This document shows positions 1-5,749 of a DNA stretch of 11,387 bases, in pieces. The translations under genes were made by a program, and so were the position numbers. The DNA lies in contig DOZZ01000142.1 in NCBI GenBank assembly GCA_003517725.1, positions 1 to 11,387 on the forward strand, given 5' to 3'. Source of the DNA: Bryobacterales bacterium (GTDB lineage: Bacteria > Acidobacteriota > Terriglobia > Bryobacterales > Bryobacteraceae). Within the stretch, counting starts at the first letter, position 1, and each line of letters begins with the position of its first letter. The notes beneath the pieces were generated by a model that was given only the letters and a program-made list of their open reading frames with translations, had not been told where the DNA came from and did no database searches.

Positions 1-832
1 GCCGGAAGTGGAAACTAAAGCCGGCGGCTTCGGTGGCGCGCGGCAGCACGCGCTGGCTGGCCAGCAACAGTTGCGACATGTCGCCGAGCATGGCGCGTAA
101 TGCAAAGCGTGGAATCCGCAACACTGCCGGGCGCCGCACCGCGCTCGCCAGCGCGCGTGTGAACTCAACGTTGCGAACGGGCTGCGGGGCGCACGCGTTG
201 TAAACGCCCGCGAAATCGTTTTCGAGCGCCGCTATTAGCAGCGCGATTGCGTCCTGCCGATGAATCCACGGCATCCATTGCAAGCCCGAGCCGAGCGTCG
301 CTCCCAACCCGAGGCGGAACGCCGGCAGCATTTTGCGCAAGGCGCCGCCGCGCGGGTCGAGCACCACGCCCAGGCGCAGTTTGACCACGCGCATGCCCAG
401 CGCCGAGGCAGCATCGGCGGCGTGCTCCCAATCGCGGCACACCTCCGCCAGAAAGCCGGTCCCGGCCGGCGACGCCTCGGTGAGCTCTTCATCGCCGCGA
501 TCGCCATAGAAGCCGGTGGCCGCGGCGCTCACGAAAATCCTGGGCGGCGATTGGGCCAACGCTTCGATCAGGCGGCGCGTGCCCGTGACGCGGCTTTCGC
601 GAATCGCCTGCCGCACCGCTGGCGTCCAGCGCTGGGCCACGTTTTCACCAGCCAGCGAGATCACGGCCTCGGCGCCGTGCGCGGCCGCCGGCAGGTCGCC
701 GCCTGGCGCGGGATCCCAGGCGTTCAGACCGCCGCGCCGGCTGAGCACCACCACCTCGTGCCCTCCTGCCGAGAGCGCGCTCACCAGTCCCGATCCGATG
801 AAACCGCTGCCGCCAGTGACCAGAATTTTCAT
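1..832 (-). CDS. TIGR01777 family NAD(P)-dependent epimerase (SDR39U1-like), C-terminus cut by window edge
   Basis: Read from the reverse strand, an open frame begins with ATG at 832 and stays open to base 1, giving 277 residues. The family is usually about 300 residues, so only a short C-terminal tail is missing. The N-terminus has the Rossmann dinucleotide motif TGGSGFIG (residues 6-13). Family blocks follow in order: ISLAGENVAQRWTP (58-71), IRESRVTGTR (77-86), the FYGDRGDEELTE block (108-119), GFLAEVCRDWE (126-136), the LGSGLQWMPWIH block (180-191), YNACAPQPV (211-219) and LLLASQRVLP (255-264). These match TIGR01777 sugar-nucleotide-epimerase-like proteins of the extended SDR superfamily. 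The substrate is unknown for most members; the protein is expected to be a soluble cytoplasmic oxidoreductase or epimerase. Its start overlaps the photolyase stop by 4 bases (ATGA), so it is probably translationally coupled to it and shares its mRNA. Family call is secure; reaction is not. Confidence 0.93.
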   Translation of the reverse strand, partial: MKILVTGGSGFIGSGLVSALSAGGHEVVVLSRRGGLNAWDPAPGGDLPAAAHGAEAVISLAGENVAQRWTPAVRQAIRESRVTGTRRLIEALAQSPPRIFVSAAATGFYGDRGDEELTEASPAGTGFLAEVCRDWEHAADAASALGMRVVKLRLGVVLDPRGGALRKMLPAFRLGLGATLGSGLQWMPWIHRQDAIALLIAALENDFAGVYNACAPQPVRNVEFTRALASAVRRPAVLRIPRFALRAMLGDMSQLLLASQRVLPRATEAAGFSFHFR

Positions 833-2292
833 AAGCGATACGGATCCCCGCCGGTGCGTTCCAGTTCCGCGATCTCCTCAATGTACGCCTTGATGTCGGT
901 CTTGGTCTTCATGCCGTTAAATGACATGTAGCGCAGCACGCCAAAGATCGGCCGGTCGAACCAGGGCCGGTCATGCAGGCCAAAGCACCACAAAATGTTG
1001 GTGTAGGTGTTGGGATCGCGGCCGTCCAGCGCATAACGGTCGTGCAGATCAATCATGGTGCCGAGCGCCTCCTCATAGGTGGCGGACCACTCGATGATCT
1101 TTTTGCCCCAGTACATGCGGTAATAGCCGTGAATCTTGCCGCGCAGCAACAGCTCTTTCTGCGCGGCGTTCCACAGCGGATCGTAGGTGGCGGCCTGTTC
1201 CATCTGCCGCGGCGTAAACCGCGGGTCGCGCGGATCGCCGGCGTGCTGACGCATCGTCGCGCGCGCCCACTCGGGCAGGTCGTCGAAGCCCTGCGGATTT
1301 TTGGCGTAGCGCGCAAAGTTAAACGCCAACTCGCGCCGCACGATCAGTTCTTCGAGAAACGCCGCGGCGTCCAGACGCTGGTCCGCCGCATAGTCCGTGG
1401 CCGCCAGCGCGACCTGCAGCGACGAGATGTGGCCGAAGTGCAGATACGGGCTAAGGTTCGAGGTCGCGTGGCGGCTCGGCTCATTGCGCTGCTTAGCGTA
1501 ACGTTTCAGGTTGGTATCTAAAAAATGCCGCAAGTGACGTTCAGCCTCATCCGCTCCGCCGCGATACGAGAGCGACGGCGCGATGCCGTGATCAATCTCA
1601 CAGCCCGCCACCAGCTGCGCGATATTGCCGTCGGTCGCCTCCACGTGAAATGGCGGCAGGTCGCCGCGCCACGCATGCTCGGGTCGCGCGGCGGGCGCGG
1701 GCCGCAGGTATTGCGGCAACAGTTTGTGAATTCTAGGCCGGATGGTGTACGCGGCGTACTCGCGCTTGAGCAGCAGGCTCATGGGCACGATGCAACTCGA
1801 ATCCACGGCAAAGTACGCTACGTCGAGGCGTTGCGGCACGCTAGCGTTGTGAGCCGCAGCGATGAACACCGGATAGTCGTCAGTCACGACCGCCGCGGCA
1901 TGCCGCGCCAGTTTGTACAGCGTGTCGTTCGGATCGGACCGCCGTGCCCGCAAGTAAAAGGCATAGCCCACGCCCAGCTGGCGCAGGCGCGCGGCCGTGC
2001 CGGGCACGGCCTCAAGCATAAACGTATGGATGCGATCGTTGGCGTGCGCGTACGTGCAGGTGAGCCCCTCGTAACAGAGCACCGGCAGACCCTGCCGGTT
2101 GGCGAGTTCGATAGCATGCTGCAGCGCGTGGTTCGATTCCGCGCGGCGGTTCATCTGCGACCAGTAGAGGACGTATCGCGCGCGGAGCCGCATGGGGGCG
2201 TCGTTCAGCTTCCGGATGCGCGGCGGCTCGACCCTATCCACATCCAGTAGATTGGCAGCGGTCGCCGCTGGTTGTAAAGAATCGTGAACCAT
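829..2292 (-). CDS. phr: Class II deoxyribodipyrimidine (CPD) photolyase
   Basis: A flavoenzyme that uses light to split cyclobutane pyrimidine dimers in DNA. The 487-residue product has the class II hallmarks: RYVLYWSQMNRR with a following NHAL (39-57) at the start of the antenna domain, SNLSPYLHFGHIS (278-290), ELIVRRELAFNF (315-326), HGYYRMYWGKKIIEWS (388-403) and the DGRDPNTYTNILW...HDRPW block (423-444). The last two lie in the FAD-binding domain and supply the Trp residues expected for flavin photoreduction. Length is normal for the class. I chose ATG at 2292; the frame also extends to GTG 2313 and TTG 2316 without a better ribosome site, and the extra eight residues add nothing conserved. 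No clear Shine-Dalgarno precedes any of these starts. The stop overlaps the downstream epimerase start by 4 bases, so the pair is an operon. It is divergent from the DUF3108 gene. Confidence 0.95.
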   Translation of the reverse strand: MVHDSLQPAATAANLLDVDRVEPPRIRKLNDAPMRLRARYVLYWSQMNRRAESNHALQHAIELANRQGLPVLCYEGLTCTYAHANDRIHTFMLEAVPGTAARLRQLGVGYAFYLRARRSDPNDTLYKLARHAAAVVTDDYPVFIAAAHNASVPQRLDVAYFAVDSSCIVPMSLLLKREYAAYTIRPRIHKLLPQYLRPAPAARPEHAWRGDLPPFHVEATDGNIAQLVAGCEIDHGIAPSLSYRGGADEAERHLRHFLDTNLKRYAKQRNEPSRHATSNLSPYLHFGHISSLQVALAATDYAADQRLDAAAFLEELIVRRELAFNFARYAKNPQGFDDLPEWARATMRQHAGDPRDPRFTPRQMEQAATYDPLWNAAQKELLLRGKIHGYYRMYWGKKIIEWSATYEEALGTMIDLHDRYALDGRDPNTYTNILWCFGLHDRPWFDRPIFGVLRYMSFNGMKTKTDIKAYIEEIAELERTGGDPYRL

Positions 2293-2327
2293 GAAAGGCG
2301 AACTTAACGACACCAAAATGGCCGAGG

Positions 2328-2348
2328 GCCGTCTGATAGACTGACGGC
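2328..2348. promoter_or_regulatory. Inverted repeat in the divergent intergenic gap (possible operator or mRNA hairpin)
   Basis: Two perfect 6-base arms, GCCGTC (2328-2333) and GACGGC (2343-2348), surround a 9-base spacer. An overlapping shorter dyad, GTCT (2331-2334) and AGAC (2338-2341), shares the site. It sits in the 59-base gap between the photolyase (minus strand) and the DUF3108 gene (plus strand), ending 3 bases before that gene's ATG. It could be a regulator's operator serving either promoter, or a hairpin hiding the DUF3108 start. A 6-base dyad can occur by chance in GC-rich DNA, so this is tentative. No convincing -35/-10 pair was found in the gap for either direction. Confidence 0.3.
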
Positions 2349-2351
2349 TTC

Positions 2352-3104
2352 ATGTTGCGGAGGGTGCTCAAAATCGGTGCCGCGCTGGCACTGCTGGCGC
2401 TGTTTTTGCCTGCCGCCGATAGTCCCGCGACGAACCTGCCGCAGCAGGAATCCCTCACGTATGACGTGGAGTGGCGCCTGATCAATGCCGGTAAAGCGCA
2501 CCTCACATGGACTCAGCGGCCCGGCGATATCAAGGGCTACGAGATCAAACTGCACCTGGAATCGCTGGGCCTGGTGTCGCGCCTGTTCCGGGTCAGCGAC
2601 GACTACACCGCGACGCTGCACCCCGACCTGTGCGCGGTCAGCACCTTCATGACCGCGCATGAGGGCAGCCGCAACCGCGAGTCGCGCGTCAGCTACGGCT
2701 ATCGCAAAGCTTCGTATCTGGAGCGCGATCTGAACAAGAATTCGCTGGTGCTGTCGAAAGATGTCGAGACTCCGGTCTGCGTGCACGACCTGATCGGCGG
2801 CTTATATGCATTGCGCGCGCAGGATCTGCAGCCCGGCCATTCCATTCAAGTCCCCGTCAGCAACGGCAAGCGCACGGCATCGCTGAAAGTGGAAGCGACG
2901 CGCCGCGAGACCGTCAGAGCCGGCGGGACGGACTATAAAACCATCGCGTACGAAATCAACGCGTTCAACAACGTGATGTACGCGCGGCCCGGCCACATGA
3001 GCCTCTGGCTTACGGACGACAAGCGCAAGCTGCCGGTACAATTGCAGATCCGGCTGCAGTTCGCGGTCGGCACCATCACGTTTCGACTGGATCGAGCAGA
3101 ATAG
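2352..3104 (+). CDS. Exported DUF3108 domain protein
   Basis: The 250-residue product begins with a Sec-type signal (positive MLRRVLK, then a hydrophobic run to about residue 20), with likely cleavage near residues 21-25. There is no lipobox cysteine. The mature part follows the DUF3108 pattern: ESLTYDVEWRLINAGKAHL (33-51), SLGLVSRLFRVSDDY (71-85), TPVCVHDLIGGLYALR (140-155) and a closing block, HMSLWLTDDKRKLPVQLQIR (215-234). DUF3108 proteins are exported beta-rich proteins of unknown function found in many Gram-negatives. Two cysteines (94 and 143) could form a periplasmic disulfide. The gene opens the rightward run and is followed after 13 bases by the SGNH esterase, so the two are probably cotranscribed. 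ATG 2352 has no clear ribosome site and lies just beyond an inverted repeat. Family membership is a confident recognition; function is unknown. Confidence 0.85.
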   Translation: MLRRVLKIGAALALLALFLPAADSPATNLPQQESLTYDVEWRLINAGKAHLTWTQRPGDIKGYEIKLHLESLGLVSRLFRVSDDYTATLHPDLCAVSTFMTAHEGSRNRESRVSYGYRKASYLERDLNKNSLVLSKDVETPVCVHDLIGGLYALRAQDLQPGHSIQVPVSNGKRTASLKVEATRRETVRAGGTDYKTIAYEINAFNNVMYARPGHMSLWLTDDKRKLPVQLQIRLQFAVGTITFRLDRAE

Positions 3105-3117
3105 TAGTCAGGATCCG

Positions 3118-4203
3118 ATGCGAACTTTTTTGGCAGGGATGTTATCAATTGTGTGCCTGCAGTATGGCGTGGCCCAGACGCCGCCCACCGCTCTGTTGGG
3201 CGGCGACGATGCGCTGAAGCAGGCGCGCGCCGTCGTGCAGTCGATGGAGACGGTTTCGGTGGTGATCCCGGGGCTTGATAAAAGTGCGGGGCCACTGCTC
3301 GAGAACACACGGCAAGCTTTGCGCGAACTGCAGATGACGCCCGCCAGCGCGGCCCTGACGCACCGCTTCCTGAACAGCGCGCGGGAGTTTCTAGCGGTGG
3401 CCGATTTGATGCCCAAGCCTTTTCCGTTTCCGCCGGCCGCCGAAAAGCAGATGACGGATTTGCGGGCCGCCATGCTGCGCATGAGCGTGCATTTCGATGC
3501 CTTGCTGGAGCATGAGCAAGTGCTGCTGCACAATCCCGACCGCGACAACCTGCACCGCTACGCCGAGGATAATGAGCGCGTGGGCGCGCCCCAGGCCAAC
3601 TCGCCGCGCGTGGTGTTCTTTGGAGACTCCATCACCGATTTCTGGCGCCTGAATGAATACTTCACGGGCCGCGATTTTCTGAACCGCGGCATCAGCGGCC
3701 AAGTCACCGGCGAGATGCTGGGCCGCATGAAAGCGGATGTGCTCGACCTGCATCCCGGCGCCATGCTGCTGCTGGCCGGCACCAACGACATCGCCCGCGG
3801 GACGCCGGTCAAGACCATCGAGAACAACATCAGCATGATGGCCGAGTTGACGCGCGCGCACCAGGTCCGCGTGCTGATCGCATCGCTGCTGCCGGTCAGC
3901 GATTACAAGAAGAATGTGAATCCGCAGTTCGAGCGCACCAGGATGCGGCCGCCGGCGCGGATCTGGGAGCTGAACCGCTGGATCCAGAATTATTGTTTAC
4001 AGAACCATTTCACGTATGTCGATTACTATTCGCCCATGGTCGACGGGGGCGGCATGTTGAAAGACGAACTGAGCGATGACGGCCTGCACCCCAACGCGCG
4101 CGGCTACCGCATCATGGCGCCCATAGCGGCCAAGGCACTGAATACCGATCTGGCCGCGGAGCCGCCGGAGAAGGCGAAACACCGGCGCGTCAAGCTGTTT
4201 TAG
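3118..4203 (+). CDS. Secreted SGNH/GDSL-type esterase or lipase
   Basis: The 361-residue product carries a weak Sec signal (residues 1-20, ending YGVAQ) and a C-terminal SGNH hydrolase domain (about 160-345). All four catalytic blocks are present: FFGDSITDFW with nucleophile Ser171, NRGISGQ with oxyanion Gly191 or Gly194, LLLAGTNDIA with Asn223, and DDGLHPNARGY with Asp321 and His324. These enzymes hydrolyse ester bonds in lipids, acylated polysaccharides or small esters; the true substrate cannot be told. The spacing and wording of the blocks fit the PAF-acetylhydrolase-like GDSL subgroup common in soil bacteria. Residues about 25-150 form a mainly helical N-terminal segment that I do not recognise. 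The start at 3118 is preceded by AGGA (3111-3114 region), close to the ATG. It lies 13 bases after the DUF3108 gene and 52 before the next gene, suggesting one transcript. Confidence 0.92.
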   Translation: MRTFLAGMLSIVCLQYGVAQTPPTALLGGDDALKQARAVVQSMETVSVVIPGLDKSAGPLLENTRQALRELQMTPASAALTHRFLNSAREFLAVADLMPKPFPFPPAAEKQMTDLRAAMLRMSVHFDALLEHEQVLLHNPDRDNLHRYAEDNERVGAPQANSPRVVFFGDSITDFWRLNEYFTGRDFLNRGISGQVTGEMLGRMKADVLDLHPGAMLLLAGTNDIARGTPVKTIENNISMMAELTRAHQVRVLIASLLPVSDYKKNVNPQFERTRMRPPARIWELNRWIQNYCLQNHFTYVDYYSPMVDGGGMLKDELSDDGLHPNARGYRIMAPIAAKALNTDLAAEPPEKAKHRRVKLF

Positions 4204-4244
4204 GACAGCGGGGAAACCTGTGCCGCTGCTTGAGCGTCTAAACT

Positions 4245-4255
4245 GAGAGTCGAGT
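4245..4255 (+). promoter_or_regulatory. Ribosome binding site supporting a TTG start
   Basis: A purine-rich GAGAG (4245-4249) lies 6 bases before TTG at 4256. Together with the signal peptide that begins right at that TTG, it fixes the start of the following gene; the next in-frame ATG (codon 41) would remove the whole export signal. Confidence 0.5.
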
Positions 4256-5329
4256 TTGAAAAGATCCACGCCATTTCGGGTTATCGCCGCTGCGTTTTTA
4301 TGGAGCGCCGTCGCCTTGGCGCAGACCTCCATCAGCGTCGATAAGCTGGTGGAGTTTATTCGCTCCGCGATTGCCATGAAGTCGCCCGACAAGCAGGTCG
4401 CCGGGTCCGTGGCGCACCTGAAGCTCTCGCAAAAGCTGGACCAGCGGACCATTGAACAGCTGCAAGGCGAGGGCGCGGGTCCTAAAACCGTGGCGGCGTT
4501 GCGCGCTCTGGCGGCCGCTACCGCGGACCTGGCCGCGGCGCCCAAAGTGGAAGCCGTAAAAGCCCCGCCGCCGATCCCCCCGCCGTCTTACGACGCTCAG
4601 CAGAAGGTGATCGCCGATGCCCGCGAGTACGCGCGGAATTATTCCTCGACACTGCCGGACTTTATCTGTACTCAGGTGACGCGCCGCTATTACGGCCAGA
4701 ACGGCCATGAAAACTGGCATCTGAATGATACGGTCACGTCGACGCTCACCTATTTTGAACAGCACGAGAACTACAAGGTGAAGCTGGTCAACAACCAGAT
4801 TGTCGACCGGCCCATGGAAGCGCTCGGCGGCGCAACGTCTTCGGGCGAATTCGGCACCATGTTGAAACAGATCTTCGACGAGCGTACCGGCGCGGAGTTT
4901 CACTGGGACCATTGGGGCACGCTGCGCGGACATCGCGTGTACGTTTTCAACTATCACGTGGAGCAGGGCAATTCGCAATGGATGCTCGACTACGAGCATC
5001 GCGAGAGGATCCAGCCGGCCTACGAGGGCCTGGTCTATATCGACAAAGAAACGGGCAAGGTGCTGCGGATTACTTTACACGCGGTGGAGCTGCCGCCCTC
5101 ATTTCCGATTCAGGACGCGCATACCCAACTCGACTACGACTACACCAAGATCAGCGGCCAGAACTTCTTACTACCCCTGGTGGCGCAGGTCCGTATGCGG
5201 CACGACAACATTCTGACGAAGAACGACAACGAGTTCCGCATGTATCGTAAGTATGGTGTCGAATCGTCCATCACCTTCACGCCGGACGCCTTGGATGAGT
5301 CCAAAATTCAGGAAAAGCCCCCCAAGTGA
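4256..5329 (+). CDS. Secreted protein of unknown function, acidobacterial type
   Basis: The start is TTG, giving 357 residues. A clear signal peptide (MKRSTPFRVI, hydrophobic core, ALAQ at 20-23) directs export. Three regions follow: a short helical segment (28-90) resembling a helix-hairpin repeat (LSQKLDQRTIEQL, then GAGPKTVAALRAL), a Pro/Ala linker (95-112), and a beta-rich domain (about 115-345). The last includes YSSTLPDFICTQVTRRYYG, YEGLVYIDKETGKVLRI (256-272) and a TQLDYDYTKISGQNFLLP block (290-307). I recognise this arrangement as a recurrent but uncharacterised exported family of Acidobacteria. The beta domain's repeated 'relate observed value to stored value' strand pattern recalls LolA-like lipoprotein-carrier folds, which is inference only. 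There is one cysteine (138) and no lipobox. It follows the SGNH esterase by 52 bases and precedes the small Cys/His protein by 39. Confidence 0.8.
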   Translation: MKRSTPFRVIAAAFLWSAVALAQTSISVDKLVEFIRSAIAMKSPDKQVAGSVAHLKLSQKLDQRTIEQLQGEGAGPKTVAALRALAAATADLAAAPKVEAVKAPPPIPPPSYDAQQKVIADAREYARNYSSTLPDFICTQVTRRYYGQNGHENWHLNDTVTSTLTYFEQHENYKVKLVNNQIVDRPMEALGGATSSGEFGTMLKQIFDERTGAEFHWDHWGTLRGHRVYVFNYHVEQGNSQWMLDYEHRERIQPAYEGLVYIDKETGKVLRITLHAVELPPSFPIQDAHTQLDYDYTKISGQNFLLPLVAQVRMRHDNILTKNDNEFRMYRKYGVESSITFTPDALDESKIQEKPPK

Positions 5330-5360
5330 CGCGAAACGTTATACTTCGGGTGTTACAGTC

Positions 5361-5364
5361 GGAG
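5361..5364 (+). promoter_or_regulatory. Shine-Dalgarno of the small Cys/His protein
   Basis: GGAG lies 4 bases before ATG 5369. It supports this short gene as real and its frame as the correct one over an overlapping longer frame that starts at 5374 without such a site. Confidence 0.5.
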
Positions 5365-5368
5365 TAGA

Positions 5369-5665
5369 ATGCATTGGCGGCGCAGCAAGGTCTTGCAAGT
5401 AGCTTTACTCTTGCTGATCCTGGGCGCCTGGATCTCGGCGCAAACGGCCGATTTCTCCGCGCGCCACCTTGCCGCGCATCATCAAAGCGCATCCTGCGAC
5501 CTGTGTCTGGTGGCGCATGCTCCAGCGGTGTTGGCGGGAGGCGTGCTGCACCGCGCGGTGTTATCGCCCAGGATTACCTGGCGCGAGCGCTGGCAGCTTG
5601 TTGCCTTTATCTCCGAACCGGACCTGACCCGGGACGCTTCTCGCGGTCCCCCTTGTTACCAGTAG
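5369..5665 (+). CDS. Small exported Cys/His protein (DUF2946-like), possible metal-binding
   Basis: The 98-residue product begins with a strong signal or anchor (MHWRRSK, then hydrophobic residues to about 22, with ISAQ at 22-25). The mature part has a His-rich run (H33, H37, H38) leading to the motif SCDLCLVAHAP, with Cys43, Cys46 and His50, then His61. A conserved-looking tail follows: ITWRERWQL (69-77) and the ending SRGPP (91-95), with Cys96. This order (signal, His cluster, CxxC, Trp block, RGPP tail) resembles small DUF2946-type proteins found beside TonB receptors and copper genes. The resemblance is from memory and not close enough for a firm family call. It probably sits in the periplasm and binds a metal ion or takes part in thiol chemistry (inference). 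It is followed after 84 bases by the receptor, in the same direction. Confidence 0.75.
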   Translation: MHWRRSKVLQVALLLLILGAWISAQTADFSARHLAAHHQSASCDLCLVAHAPAVLAGGVLHRAVLSPRITWRERWQLVAFISEPDLTRDASRGPPCYQ

Positions 5666-5749
5666 AAGCGCGCCGGTGGCGGTGGTTCGAAGCGGCTGCA
5701 AGGGCAGGCGCCCGATCGCTTTTCGGGTATTGGGGAGCAGGTTTCAGTG
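5666..5749 (+). promoter_or_regulatory. Leader between the small protein and the receptor, with a short hairpin and ribosome site
   Basis: This is the longest non-coding gap of the rightward run (84 bases). It holds a weak hairpin, CCCGA (5711-5715) with TCGGG (5723-5727) and a 7-base loop, then the purine-rich GGGGAG (5732-5737) and AGG (5739-5741). There is no U-tract after the hairpin, so it is not a standard terminator. I see no known riboswitch pattern. It may simply be an untranslated spacer. Confidence 0.25.

Noticed and set aside
260..931. Plus-strand open frame of 223 codons across the epimerase and photolyase end
   Set aside because: Arg/Ala-rich, no family likeness, and lies opposite two clearly recognised genes; a GC-rich antisense shadow.
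1525..2250. Plus-strand open frame of 241 codons opposite the photolyase
   Set aside because: No recognisable domain and wholly inside a confident gene on the other strand.
4206..4228. CAGCGG/CCGCTG hairpin after the SGNH esterase
   Set aside because: Only a 6-base stem with an 11-base loop and no T-run; not a credible intrinsic terminator.
5340..5345. TATACT, a -10-like hexamer upstream of the small Cys/His gene
   Set aside because: No acceptable -35 element at 16-18 bases upstream (GC run there) and no extended -10 TG; left as a possible but unsupported promoter.
5711..5727. Hairpin before the receptor as a riboswitch or attenuator
   Set aside because: Five-base stem, no conserved riboswitch core and no U-tract; kept only as part of the leader description.
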